NCBI GenBank assembly: GCA_009741485.1 | Contig: CM019218.1 | Span: 29,252,115-29,316,114 of the forward strand | Direction: 5' to 3' | From: Malurus cyaneus samueli | Lineage: Eukaryota > Chordata > Aves > Passeriformes > Maluridae | DNA: 64,000 nucleotides | In this document: positions 36,451 to 49,287 of the stretch, one piece after another | How positions within the stretch are numbered: position 1 is the first letter of the stretch | Layout of the letters: each line of letters starts with the position of its first letter | Notes under the pieces: generated by a model | What the model was told of the DNA's origin: nothing | The model's database searches: none | The model's input: the letters and a program-made list of their open reading frames with translations, nothing else | Translations under genes and position numbers: made by a program

Positions 36451-38221
36451 TTAAAAGAGTGACCAACTGCACCTGTCTGAAAGCCTGAAGGAATCTTTAA
36501 AGATTTGGAAAAGACGAAATAGCCTTAGTCTGTGTTCTTTTCCATAAAGAATGAAAAGTAGTTTTCAACACTTCAGATAAATCTCGTCTCCTGAGATTTA
36601 GAGTATTATTTCAATCAGTGTCTTCATAGACATAACTGATATAATAATAATAATAATCACAATCACAAGAGGAATTCCAGTACACATCTGTTGTGTTTCA
36701 GACTTAAGTCAGAACACCAAAGACATGAGCCCAGCTGTAAAAGGTCACTTACGTAGCAGGCCCATGGATATCTTTCTGGCTGAGTCAATAAACAGGCAAA
36801 CTTAATCATGGGTTGGAAGCTGTGAGTGACAAACAGGACAAGTTGTATAAGGAAAAAAATCCTGCGTTACGGGAGGTAGTATAAAAGTACATTTTGAGAA
36901 TTTTCTGATTCCCCTGTGAAAGAGTCACTAAACTTTCTATCAGGGAAGGTTGAGTCATCCTGCTCTAAGTGAACTAAAATTTGTTTTGGACAAATTTGTG
37001 CCTGGCATTGTTTGTCTTTTCATTTTTCATATCATGGTTTTCCATTTGGATTGGCCCTAATGCTGACAACTTGGAGATACTTAGGGAATAAACTTATAGC
37101 ACTTGCAATCTGAGCAAAGGAAATGAAAATAATCACTTTCTTTATGCCAGGTTTCTGATCTTGCTACTACAACAGGAAAAGTCAAGAGCTGATGAGGTAA
37201 GATCCAAATGACACAGACAGAGTATTACTGGAAGGTAAGCCTCATTAGGTCCGTATCTAAAAGTAAAAATTCTATGGAATAGTATATTGTGGTTTGAGGA
37301 ATTAATAAAATTTAGAATTTCTTTGCATTTTGTAGTCCATGAAACTAAAATAGTCATATTCAAGGCACTAAGGTACTAAGAATAAATAAAGACAATGGTT
37401 CCATAGCAACTGAGAAAAAGGCCTAATAGGCCTTGCTGAAAGGCAGCCTCTTAGCAGTTTTGAAGAATTTGGACTTCAGAAGCTCACAAACATTCCAGCA
37501 GCTGCCATTAAAAACATCCACTGCGCAGTAACCAATGCTGTCTAAGACATCCCCAAGGACAACTGTTTTAATCAGTATTGATAAAAAAATCCTTGCACAG
37601 TAAAAATCAGACTCTTCCTAAAATGTTAACTTGAGTTTGGCCTTAAAAACCCCCACTAGTTTATGAGTAGAACATATCCGAAACCCATGGCAGAGAAACA
37701 GACAGCTGAAACAAGGAATGAAGGGGCAGAGATGGAGATGGATTCTCTCCCAGTATTTAGGCATACCCTCATAGTTATTGTAGGATATTTTATACCACAT
37801 TCAGGGATGTTGCTCAGTTAGGGCCAAATAAAATTCCTCGACCCCATACTGGTAGGGAGCAAGACTTCACTGTTATAGCCTTCTGCTCTTCTTGCCAGAG
37901 GCAGAAAACATTTCTGAGGTCTTTCTGGTCTCTCTTTTTACTTGGACCATCTTAACTTTAAAACAAATAAAATAGTCAATCCAGAAAGTTTGTTTTGTAT
38001 ATTAAAAAAAGAGCAGAATCTATCATAAATTTTATAATTAAACTACATTGAAAATTCTCTAAAAATTATTGTCACTTTTTTAACAGGGCATTTTTTACTT
38101 GTAGAGGAAGAATCCGCAGTGTTTTTGTTCCAAATGCTCCAGCCTTAGAAGATCATGAAAATTACAAAGAATAAATGCTGCAAATGTCCAAGACCTCCAA
38201 CCTCTAGCACAGCATGAGAGA
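36451..38221. other. AT-rich unique non-coding sequence
   Basis: No gene was recognised. A short (ATA)n lies at 36641-36657. AAGGCCTAATAGGCCTT at 37418-37434 is a small inverted repeat with 8-bp arms, which is chance-level. No CR1 text was seen until 38222. Confidence 0.65.
36641..36657. repeat. Short (ATA)n microsatellite
   Basis: Five to six ATA units, read directly, then TCACAATCACAAG. Confidence 0.9.
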
Positions 38222-38277
38222 AGGGTGGGATTAAATGATCTTCAAAGGTGCTTTCCAATCCAAACCCTTCTGTGAAG
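38222..38277 (+). mobile_element. CR1 3'-terminal fragment (very short)
   Basis: AGGGTGGGATTAAATGATC, TTCAAAGGTGCTTTCCAATCC and AAACCCTTCTGTGA follow the order of the CR1 3' terminus (GGGTTGGA-type, TAGATGATC, AAAGGTCCCTTCCAACCC, ATTCTGTGA). Only the last 56 bp or so are present, on +. The octamer tail is reduced to one degraded copy. Confidence 0.75.
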
Positions 38278-40015
38278 TCTAGAGGAGGATAAAAAGAAAT
38301 TCACAGCTCCTGGCGTTTCACTGGCTGGAATCAAATACTTTAGGACCAGACATGGTGAAACTACCATAGTGGAATCCAATATGGAAGGAAAATAAACCTC
38401 TTTCAGGTAAGATTTATTATTTTGTTACTTTACATCATTGATAGTTGAAGCAAGCACTTTGAAGTTTTAGAAAGAGAAGACTCTCCAAAGTAGGTAAATC
38501 GCTGTGGAAAAAAGCAAGTATGCAGCTTAACAAATGTAATGAATCTTGTTTATCAGCAAGTCAGCCTTTAAAGTTTATGCTACCTATCAGCCTGCATCTA
38601 GAATGTAAAATATCAATGTCAGCTAACATGGTAAGCTGGAAAAGTAAATCCCATGATGTCAAAGATACAGCACATTTTATAACTGAAGTAAATAAAATTA
38701 ATTCTAAGGCCAAAAAATATTTAGCAGTTGTGCAAAAGTCATGGTATTAACTATTGTTTCAGCAGAGTGTTTGGGGGGTCCAAGCAATGCTTTTGGCAAA
38801 GACTCTGCATGAAAGGCTGACTGCCAAGAGCAGCTGTGCAGTGACAAGTCTGGAATGTCCTCTGAGTAAGGCTGGCTGCAAACCTCTAAGGACTCTGAAA
38901 GTAGGAGGTTCTTGAATATCTTAAGACATATGAAAGCCCCATTCAATAATTTTAAAAAATCATTAGTCATATAAGAAGGAAACTTGAAAATAACCTTGTA
39001 ACAATGTTGTTGTTTATTCAACCTAGAAAAACAAAATCCGTGTGTGTTCAGTACACTTCCTCTAAGGTTCGTTTTTTCTGTGAGGTTAGGGTTCAAACAG
39101 CAGATCAAAATTTAGTAGGCTAAGCTGCATTCAGGATTCTGAGATTTCCATAATGAAGTATAGCTTCATAAACCTACACCCTATAATACAGTATTTCAGC
39201 TTCCTTATTGGCTGGAATTAGAGTTTTCCACAGGTTTCAGAAGTGTTACTGTGCTATGTGAACACCTAATTCTGCTCTCTAGTCCCAATACAAGGGATCA
39301 CTGATTGAGTAATGAGGTTAATCACTACAACATCTGTATCAGTCTACTTCTCAAGTTTATAAACTACATTTTGTACTAATGTTCTGCTTTGCTGTTTTGA
39401 AATCTAGTAAGAGAACATTCCCAAAGTTATCCTCACAGAAAAAATTAAATCTATACCACAAAAGCCTTTAGAAGAAAAGTGTCACAGAATGAAAGAGATT
39501 ATATTTGTTTGTGTTTTCCATCAACTCTTATTTTTAACTGAATCATTCAAGTAATAAAATGTAATTCCTGTTAATGAACTGGAACTACTTTCAGCGGCAG
39601 TAGTGTTCAAACACAGACCAGATATATTCAGGAACAAAGGCCCCATTTAGAAACTGAAGTTCAGCTGTCTAAGTTTGAAACTACAAGTATTTAATGCAGA
39701 GTGATCTTCCTTCTAGGTTTTGATGAACAGTTCCAAAAAAAAAAAAAATTCAATTGTAAGGCATTTGTCCTTCATTTGATAGGGTGATTTTAATAAAATT
39801 CTCGTATAAAACTGTGTCCTACACGACTCCATGTATCAATTTAAGGCATTCAGAGATGGCATCAGCTGATGTGCAATTTGTTGAAAACAGATTGTTCATA
39901 ACCAGCCTAAGAACAGACTCCTCCATCACCAAATAGTGATCACCAACCAAGGCTGTCAGCAGCAGCTCTTCTCTTCCAAGTTCAGACTGACAGCAACTAA
40001 AAAGCTGAGGTGTTA
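38278..40015. other. AT-rich unique non-coding sequence
   Basis: No gene was recognised. A 134-codon frame on - (38704-39108) has no family resemblance or repeat content and is not supported by anything else. An A14 run lies at 39736-39749. Confidence 0.55.
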
Positions 40016-40231
40016 GGGGAAAATTCTTTACTGGGAGGGTAGGAAGACACTGGCACAGGTTACACAGAGTGGTTGTGGATTTCCTGTCCCTGCAGGTGTT
40101 TAAGTCCAGGTTGGATGAAGCTCTGACCAACTCGGTCTAGTGGAAGATGTCGACCCTATCCATGGCAGGGGGGTTGGAAATGAATGATATTTAAGGTCCC
40201 TTCCAGCCCAAACCATTCTATGATTCTATAA
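40016..40231 (+). mobile_element. CR1 LINE 3' end with octamer tail
   Basis: From AAATTCTTTACTGGGAGGGT and CACTGGCACAGGTTACACAG through CAGGTTGGATGAAGCTCTGA, GGTCTAGTGGAAGATGTC, CATGGCAGGGGGGTTGGAA and AAGGTCCCTTCCAGCCCAAA to the tail ATTCTATGATTCTATAA (40214-40230), the order is that of a standard avian CR1 3' end on +. It covers only the last ORF2 codons and the 3' UTR. The tail octamers are well kept, so this is one of the younger-looking copies here. Confidence 0.95.
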
Positions 40232-43200
40232 ATTCACTTTTTAAACTACAACTCTGTTTGTTTGCAGATTTTTTTAGCTCAAATTTAACATATAAGATTA
40301 GAGAAGTCTAAAATTCATCATTTCATTGAAGACAATAGCAATCTTTCTGCTTGCCTCTCACTGAGATTATTAATGTTTGCAATGACTCATCTTAAAACTT
40401 TAAATGCAAGAAAATTCCAAGTTACAATATTAAATATCATCTAATATCTATTGTCATCCTTGTTTTTTCTTTCTAGCATCAGGGAGCTCTACAGGTCCTT
40501 TACATCTAATAGGAAATGAAACACATTATATTCAAGAGGTTGGTCTCCTATTATGCTGAACACCATCTCACCAGAACTGCCAGATTTTCAACTCTGACAT
40601 CTTCATGCAGTTGCTACAAGTGGGAAGTATGTGATCATAGTTTCAGAGCGAACTAATTGACTTTCATGCAGGATTTTGATTATTTTGAAATCTGAGTTTG
40701 TTCCATTGGTTAAAAAAAGCCAAATAGCTCATAATTATCTGAGAAAGGCAATGGAGCTTCAGACTGGGAACAGTTCAGCCCCTGGGCTTGCCCACAGCAT
40801 TGGTCATGTGAATGCTGAGTTTTCTTAAGCTACATTAGGAAAGGGATTGCCTTGAAATCTGCTCCTGATGGACCTGTTCAAGAGCTGCCCCCTTCAGCTG
40901 CTGAAGCCCCAGACCCATAGCAGCTCCCTAACTTCCAGGTTTCTGAGGGAACCAGGGGAAAATGTCAGTGTCTCAGGAAAAGATTTCAATCTGTCTGAGC
41001 CAGCAAATTCCTAACAGAAAATGTTTTGTCAGAATTTTTCCAGTCCCTTCCATTTGTAATTAAAGGCTTATGTTTTACTATAAAAGAGATTATTGTGCTG
41101 TGTGTAATGTGCTCCTGGGTAGCAGCAATGATGCTGTAATTTGGATACTAGAGGAAGTGGGATGGTGCTGGTGCTGATCCTCCATCCATATTTAAACTGT
41201 AAAATATCAGACAAATTTCCTCTTGCTTTAGAATCCCTTCCCATAACTTAAATGAAGTTCAAAATTGCTTATAATGCCTTCAACACTGTCTCAGTATGGA
41301 GACAGTCTTTTTTGTCTGACAAAAATATTTTGTCTTTTTCCAGGAATATATTATTCATTTATAGTTCGTGGACTTTTTTTTCTTTTTTTTTTTTGAATGG
41401 AAAGTCACATATTTTTATAGCGAAAAAGAAATTAATTCATAGCCCTTATCCAACTAATATATGGTGCTGGCAATGTATGGTGTCTATAAGATGTAAATTG
41501 AGAGCTAAACAGCCAGTCACAAAACAGGGGCTAGAAGACATTCCTTTAAAAGCACAATACATTTCAGTGCAGGATGCTTCATGAGCTGCTCTCCCGAAAT
41601 GTGTATTGCATTGATTTTCTGTCTGCAACAGCACTTTACATATCATCCCTTGCTGAGTTGGCCAATGGATGTAAGGTCACAATGGAAACACATTTTATCT
41701 TGTACTAGAGACTTCTTAGTGTGGGATACTGATAGAGTTGCAAGAGAATGAGATAAACTAAGAAAAACAGGGCCCCAATAACTAATTTGCCAATTGCTAA
41801 ATTGCTGGCATAGAATTCTGCTCATCACATGCACTTGGCCACATTTGTCTCTTTCTAAGTATCAGAGAAGGGAGGTGTAAAGAGGAAACAGCAAACAGCC
41901 AGAGCAGGCTGTAGCCTTCAAGTAAGGGTCTAGATTTGATGGGGCTGAAGCTCTACTGAGCACAAAGCATTCCTAGTTTGGACGTCTTCCCTCAAGGTAC
42001 CCATTTAAGAGCAGATTTATTTCTCTTTCATGAGCATGTGTAATGTTTTCTATTCTTGCCTAGTGAACAGTGGTGTGCCCCATACACTGCTTTTCACTAA
42101 ACAGCAATGTTCTTTTACCAAAGAACACGCATCCACTCCCCTGTAGAACTGGGACTTTGTTAACCTGCCATGGACCTGTGTGCTAGATATTAAGAGAAAA
42201 AAGGTGTAAGATTTTGGGGAAAGGTCTGATCACTTTCCATGAAGTTCAGACACTGACCTTCTAAATAAACCCTTATTAGATACCTGAGATGGATAAACAT
42301 AAAATGGCTAACAACAATTCAGTTCCTCTTCTGTGTCATGTCAAATTGTACAAAGCACTGAGGGTCTCCCTAGAGGTAGGGAAGGTGGTGATGGGGTGAG
42401 TTTGGGCTTTGGTGGAAAGATAGTAGATCTACCATTCACTCAAATTGTAACTTTACTGCTTTGCTACGTCTTTCACAGCCAGGACTTCTTTTTCATATGC
42501 TCACTGTGCTTTTCATGAAGTTTTTCATTAACTTTCCTGTCAGCTGCTTGAGGTGAGCTATAACCTCAAGACTGACAGTCACCACAGGACTGGTGGTTGT
42601 GTCTAAAGGAGAATCATTACAGGACTACACTGCACCATAGCAGTTCAAGGGAAAGAACCATTGGGGAGGTTTTGTGATAGACATTTTGCATCCCAATGCA
42701 ATCCTGATGATGCTGAAAGGAAAGAGAGTTTCCTTGCCTTACAGTAAATCACACTGGAACAACTCTGGTTTCTGGAAACAAGAATTCAGACCAGCATGGA
42801 CCTTCAGATCAGTGTGCACAGCGGAGCTCAGGGATGACAGAAGTGAGTAAAAGCTGTCCTCCTTATTAGAGAAAAGAAGTTTAACTGTGAATCACATTAC
42901 TTAGATGAAATATTTTCTTCCACAGAATTTAATAGATGTGCCAATATATTGCCTCTGTGCCCTGAGATCATCTGAGCTGAAATGTGATGGATATAAATCC
43001 TAACTGGAGCTAGCTGAAAAAAATTGATGCCCATGAAGTGCTGGCCTTATTCCTACAGCCTTCTCAGAAGAGGAGTGGGGTCAAAGGGAAAATAGGGTAG
43101 AAAGTGTGCTAAGTATACTGTCAAAGTTCTGCTGAAATGACGAGACACAGGTAGCCTCCTTTGGCCTGGCCTAGTTAATGTCAGTGACAAGGAAGATGTA

Positions 43201-46200
43201 ATAAAGATGATGTCAGGTTAACATAGAGCAAGTTTGTTCACAGAACTGTGATACCATACACAGGGAATCCAGATCAACAGTGAGTCATTCCACTGAAAGA
43301 AAGCAATGATGACAGGAATGAACAAAGGGAAAGTTTCTGTACAATTTCTTAGCAATATAGAGTGGGAGGAAAAATCCACCCCATAGGATGAAACAATGAA
43401 GACTCTAAAACGAAGAGGTAAGTAATGTTTACTGAAGTCTGCCAATTTCTGTTCTAGTTTTGTATATCTCTCCCCCTCCAGAGCCCCTACACACAGAAGA
43501 GCACTTGTCCTGTGATACACAGCTCGGGTGGGGAAAATACTGAAAAATGGGGAATAGCAATACAAAGTACCATATACTTACACCATTGGGATCCATTCCA
43601 AGAAAAAGCTTTTTGCTTTCATGGTGGAAGGCCTAAATAAAGCAACAAAATTCTCCCAGTTCTCCAACAAATATAATTTGAGAACAATTGCATGAACTTA
43701 CACAGCTTTAAAACAGCTGTGCCTCCATTGAATCAAGATCTTGCTACTTAACATATGAGTATTTTTCAGGTGGTCGAGAAAGTTATTATTTAGAAGAATA
43801 TATTCTACTGATTCTTGTGAATAATGCCAGCAAACAGACCGACAGACACACCAGCACTTACAGCCTTCTTTTCCAGGATTACTGCTAATTGCTATGATCT
43901 TGTTATTTATCACATTGTACAACCTTACTTTCTTGTAAACCTTTCTCTACTTATCTTAACTCCTTTTTCTTATCTTATTCTAAAATTAAAATGTTACTGA
44001 GACCAGAGCTAACATCTTCTTCAAGAGTAGAGAGTCCAGTGGAGGGAGTGTGCTGCCCACAAAATACTATGGCTTATAGACATGATAAAGCATCAGCAAG
44101 CAGACCATGAGCTGACAGCAAAGCACACGTGTTCTAATGAGATTTCTTCAGTTTTTAAATGGCTATTTAAAAAAAAAGAAAACAAAATACTACTTTTCCA
44201 ATATCATAAATAACCATCATTTTCTTAGGGGGTGACGTACATTTTCCAGAAATATGATAAACCTGTTGCATACTTACTAGACATTCTTCCCACTCTGAGG
44301 GATAAATCTTACCCACCTAGAATGTCTGTAGCTCTCTGTCAGTTATAAAACATATGATAAAAATATGAATATAGTAATGCAGGCAAATAGAATAAAGACA
44401 CTTTTGACTGTATATTGGACTATGTTTTTATAAAGTTCATATATTATTTTCTGCAGGTCCATTTTTTATAGCTTCTAGATTTTAAAATTCGATAAGGAAA
44501 ATCAGAGTGTTTGCCAAAATGCTGGAAACAAGGGTTTTGCTGTGAGTGTACCTCCTCTTTAGTACATTTTACATTACTTTTTTACTGAAATGTCTTCCAA
44601 TGGGTATAAGCCTTGCTACATCACCTAACAGAATGGATTTCATGACAGGATATTACAGCAGTGATGGAGAACTCTGATAGGAGATTTCTACTAATGCAAT
44701 AGAAATCACAGCATTGCGTTCAATACTTTGAACACATTGCCACTGCAAGAGAAAATGCAGCTAGCCTTACAATTTATTATATGAGATGCTAATCTACAGA
44801 TAAAAAAAAAACAACAAACCAACCAAAACAAAGACATCCAATTGGAATCCAAGCCTCTAATTGACTACTATTTAAAAACTTGTTGAATTGGTTGAATCAA
44901 AGTGTAAACCTCTGGTGGTTTTTCTTTAAACCAGTAAGTATTCCTTTCTGCCTAGAAAATAAAAAATAATAGTAGCCTGGACAATTTACTTAGAGTTTCA
45001 GAGATAAAGAGAATTCAAATATATTAGAAAGGCAAAGACAGCTGTTTCTCCAAGGTGTATAGAAATCAAGCACCTGCAGCTTAATACAAAGATGTATGAT
45101 AGGATCTTTTATTTCACTTGGCTTGTGGGCTGTGATCAATCTAAAAATGCCTGAATAGCACTTTTGTTCCTGTTCTAGCAATCCTTGCATGCTTTTTGAA
45201 AGGTGGCATTTTAAAGGTCATGAATGAATAGGTTAATGAGCACTTTTGTGAAAAACTGTGTTTGTTCAAACACCTCTGCAACTTTGAAAATCCCAATTAT
45301 GACAGTACTCGTGCTCCGCTCTCCGGCAGGACAATTTGTTCTGCTTTGTTTTTGTATCTTCTGGGGTAAAATTCCTTCTCTCTTCTTCACCAAGCCATGA
45401 ATGTTACAGAAAAAGCTGAAGTAGCCATTTTCTTGTTCTTTTTTAAATCTAGATTCCCTCGTGAACAAAGCCTAATGCACTTAGCAAAAAGATGAGGCTG
45501 AGCGAAGCCAAGTCAAGTATCAAGTATTGTAACATTCATATCCAAATTAAGTGTCACTCCTCATCTTGCTTTTTACATCTGTTGAAATATGATTTCTATT
45601 ATGGTTTTGGAAGACTTCCATTTACTGTAAGTTTCAGACGGTATTGATGAGGTCACTGTTTATTTTGAATAGCTCTTTGATAGGAAAAAGGAGCACACAA
45701 TGGAACATTCAGGAAGCATGGCATGTAATACATTATTTAATTAATCATGTGAGAGTTGTATTGAGACATAACCTTCTCTCTTCAGCCTTAGGGCATAGCC
45801 TAAGGGGACAGCTGTCCCACAACTCCACATGGCAGCAGGTTCTCCTGTAATTGCAACGAGTGATGCTGATTATCGACAGATAACAGCCCCGTGAATTCTG
45901 CCTGCTCTGCCACTGTGCACAGCTGTGTAAACCAGAGGAGCAGGCGGAGAACAATGGGCTGAGATGTGCTCCCCAAGCTCCTGCCTTTCAGAGGATATTT
46001 TGGTAGCAAAAGACGCACTCGTCATATTGACTGGAAGTGTCTTCCCGTGCTTTTCTAATGGGCTCCTGAGAAAAGATGTGGATTATAGCCAAAAGCCTTA
46101 TCTAGGTGTTAGTCATGCTTAGACATTCAAGTTGAGGCTTTGAAATCAATTTGTGGTTATGTGCTGGTATTGAGGAAACCACCACGCTGTTTCCAGTGTG

Positions 46201-48957
46201 GAAATAGTGCTGTTTCCATGTGCCCAGATCATCTTTATCACTCCTCACTGGGATTCCTCCAGCAGCCAGCCTGCTGTGGTGGGTCAGAAGGATAAGCTCA
46301 TGATTTTTCTAAAACCTGACCTTTTTTTTTTTTTTTTTTTTTTTTAGTTTTAGCTTAACATATGTGATTTGCTTTTTTTTATTTTTAATGACAACATAGT
46401 TGAGAATATGAAATTAATGTAAGCAGAGACCCAGTGATGTCACCTGGTAATGATATGGAAAAAGTGGGAAGTGCAGCTGTGCCATATTGCTCTACTGCAG
46501 TGCAGATACAAAAGAATATTCCTGCCACAAGCATATTTCATACAATTTCTAATTAATTCACATACTGTGAGGTGTACAGTGAAGATCCCTTATTTTCCAG
46601 AAATTGTAACTTCTTTATTTGGAGAATCATCTTTTAACTTTAGAGATAACCTGGCAGACACCTGATAAAGTTGCCGTACTTGAAAATCAAACAGTCACAA
46701 AATCCCCTTTTCTTCATGAGAATTTAATTTGGCTGAAGTGAGTTAGAGACAATTTTCCAAGACAAAGGCCTTTGAATTATGTATAAATTACTATGTTGCG
46801 GGGAAGAAAAAGGAGCAATTAAATCCTTTCCCTGGACAGTAAATTCTTACTAGATATTGAGGCAGCTCCAGGGATGTGATTTTGGTTTGTTAACATATAT
46901 TTAAAGGAAAATAACTGTTCACGTTGTCACTTTTGCTTGACAGAATGTATTATGTTTCACTTAGACTGCACTTGTTAAATATTCTAAATGAGTTTTGTCT
47001 CCAAGACTTCATTCAAAATGCAGCTTTAAAAGGTCCTCTTATCCTCTGTCTTTTAGGTACTGAAGTATTTCTGACAATATGTAATGCATGCATAAGTATC
47101 TACACCTCAGAATTTTTTTCAGTGATGCTTCATACACTGTTTGGGATAGCCTGTGAAGTGCTGTGTTTGACAATCCTTCATAAAAAATAATTAATTTCTT
47201 CATAACAGTTGTCATCTTCAGTTTTGTTTATGGCAGGTTACAAACTGCTAAGTACTTCCAAAGAATTTCATTTAGATCCCTACATGGTGAAAACCAGGTC
47301 TACTTTATTCAAATAAGAAAATTAATTTTTGTATTTAACACAAACCATTGGTAATGTAAATATAGAAACACACTGTTAAAATGAAGCCAAGAAAAGCATA
47401 CTCAGAGGCAAATATTGAAGAAGGAGCATAAATAAGAGACGGATGTTTGGCACAAAGCAAGGCCATGAAGAAGCTTCGTGTGTAAAACTGCACCTTTTCT
47501 GGGAGAGCACAGATCCCTGGGGATGCACAGATTCTTGAAGTGGTTTGAAATGAAGGCTGATGGATCAGTTGGCATGTACACAAGCACAGCTGCACTGTAG
47601 AGAGTTTTAGAGGAAGTAAGATTATTTTTATAGCTTGAAAACTTCAAGATATGCATTTAAATTATAGAGAATTTCCAAGAAAAAAAGCGCTATATTTCCT
47701 CCAAATAATATTATTAAATCCTGAATATGTGCTTGTGTATGTATTCATATACAGTCAGAAGCATACAGAGGTATGCATACTGAGATGTAAAAGGAAAAAC
47801 AATCTTATGCATGAAGAAATATCACAATAAGTTTTTAGAATATTGAACTTGATGAGAAAAATTGCAAAAGACAATGCTTTTCATGTGACATAAATTCTGT
47901 TTTAAATCCTTTGAAATGATCAGAAGTAAAGGAGCATATAGCTTAAAAACCTGCTGGTTCTATAATTTTGATTGATTTTTTTAAATGCATGAAATCTAGC
48001 TGATTCTTGCTACTAAGTTTCTCAGCTTTAGTCAGAGGAGAGGAAGAAAACTGGCATGCTAAAACATAAATTTGGCTGCATTAGTAGGAAATCTAGTCAT
48101 AAATGGAAAGTATTCAAGGTAAAACGTCAGTAGTGGAAGATGACAGGAGTCAGTGTTAGAGGTCCAGATTTTAAATATTTACGCAAATATAATGTAACAG
48201 CGATGTGGAAAGCAAAGACATCCAAGTTTGCAGATAGCACTTAATTAGCAAGTACTGCAAATAATGAAGGAATGTACACTCAGAAATCAGAGTCTGAATG
48301 GAGAAAAAGCTTGAGCTGTCAGGTGAGAGTAGCTCTAATAAAGGTGGAGCTTTGAAAAGGCAACATGCAAAATATTTTCTATGTTAAAATTTTGTGAAAA
48401 ACTTTACCTTTAAAATTTTTGGTAATAAGTAAACATGTAGCTGTTGCTGTTTGTTGTTTTAGTGTACTTTTTTTTCCTTAGAGCCTTCAGTCTTCTAGCT
48501 GTAAGGAATTACAGAGTTGCAGTCATTCCACTGTCCCTTGCCGGGCCTTTGGCCTAGATACACCAAAACATTTAAGGCATTTACAGGAGTTTTGCCAAAA
48601 CAGAGCCCCAAGTCACTCTGCATCTTAGCCCAAGAAAGAATTTACCAATGAAGTTTCCCTGTTTCCTGGCAATGTGTCCCTTGGCACGCTGTGCCCAGCC
48701 TGTCAGGGTGGTGAGCTGGGAGGGAGATGCTCTCTAAGTCTCACACAGAAAGCTGAGCTCAGTCAGAACCGAGCAGGCAGAAGGGCATCCTCATCTCCTC
48801 TTCAGCATCAAAACCCCCAGCTTAGCTAAGTCTCAACAAAGTTAAGAAATGGGTTTTTTACTCATCCAAGGACATTTCTAAAATCATAAACATGCTGCCT
48901 ACTCCAACCTCCTTCTCATAGCCCTAGCTCAGGTTGGCTGTGGTTTTGTTTTAATCA
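40232..48957. other. AT-rich unique non-coding sequence
   Basis: No gene, RNA gene or repeat family was recognised over this long stretch. Low-complexity parts are T-rich 41375-41394, an A-rich tract with C spacers at 44800-44830, and T24 at 46322-46345. A small hairpin (42538-42577) has stems TGTCAG/CTGACA and CTTGAGGT/ACCTCAAG. The 115-codon frame on - at 43218-43565 resembles no protein I know. Confidence 0.55.
46322..46345. repeat. T24 homopolymer
   Basis: An uninterrupted run of 24 T, read directly. No retroposon body was recognised next to it. Confidence 0.95.
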
Positions 48958-49284
48958 AATGTGAAAAATCTCTGGGGAGACGGCCTCCTCTTTTCTGGCT
49001 TCCTGTTCCAGGGCTGTGCTACTTGATTTTAAAAGTTCCTCCTTCCATTTGGTCTGAGCCTCTTGGACTGCAGTTTGTGCTGGCTTTCTCTTCTTATGCT
49101 GACAGCCGCTACTGAGAAGAATTTGACATTTTCCTAACTCCTCTTCGGCAGTTGCAGGTTGCATTTAGATCCCTTTCACTGACAGACTAAGAAGCTTTTG
49201 CTTAATCAAGCAGGTCTTCTGCTGAAACTCCCCACCTTCCTGTGCAAAAAGAAAGTTTGTTCCTGAGTCCTCAAAGAGTTTTCT
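48955..49284 (-). pseudogene. Broken coding-like segment, unrecognised
   Basis: Reading - from 49284, 39 codons stay open (including FLFAQEGGEFQQKTCLIK). A single in-frame TAA follows at 49165-49167. Then the same frame continues from ATG 49164 for another 69 codons to the stop at 48955-48957. The second part is rich in Glu, Lys, Gln and Ala (QEAQTKWKEELL, TALEQEARKEEA) and would form amphipathic or coiled-coil helix, unlike the hydrophobic or Phe/Ser-rich chance frames elsewhere. TTTTTGCACAG just before GAAGGTGGGG could be a splice acceptor. I recognise no family. It could be a decayed exon, a processed pseudogene piece, or a chance frame in a GC-richer part. Nothing on the sides extends it clearly. 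Confidence 0.3.
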
Positions 49285-49287
49285 TTA

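Noticed and set aside
37418..37434. Palindrome AAGGCCTAATAGGCCTT
   Set aside because: 8-bp arms are expected about once in 64 kb.
38704..39108. 134-codon open frame (-)
   Set aside because: No recognisable domain, and the composition is like other chance frames here.
42538..42577. Hairpin with stems TGTCAG/CTGACA and CTTGAGGT/ACCTCAAG
   Set aside because: A bulged stem with 14 pairs in two blocks is short for a pre-miRNA and not far from chance in a window this size.
43218..43565. 115-codon open frame (-)
   Set aside because: Hydrophobic and aromatic-rich without a regular membrane-segment pattern, and no family match that I know.
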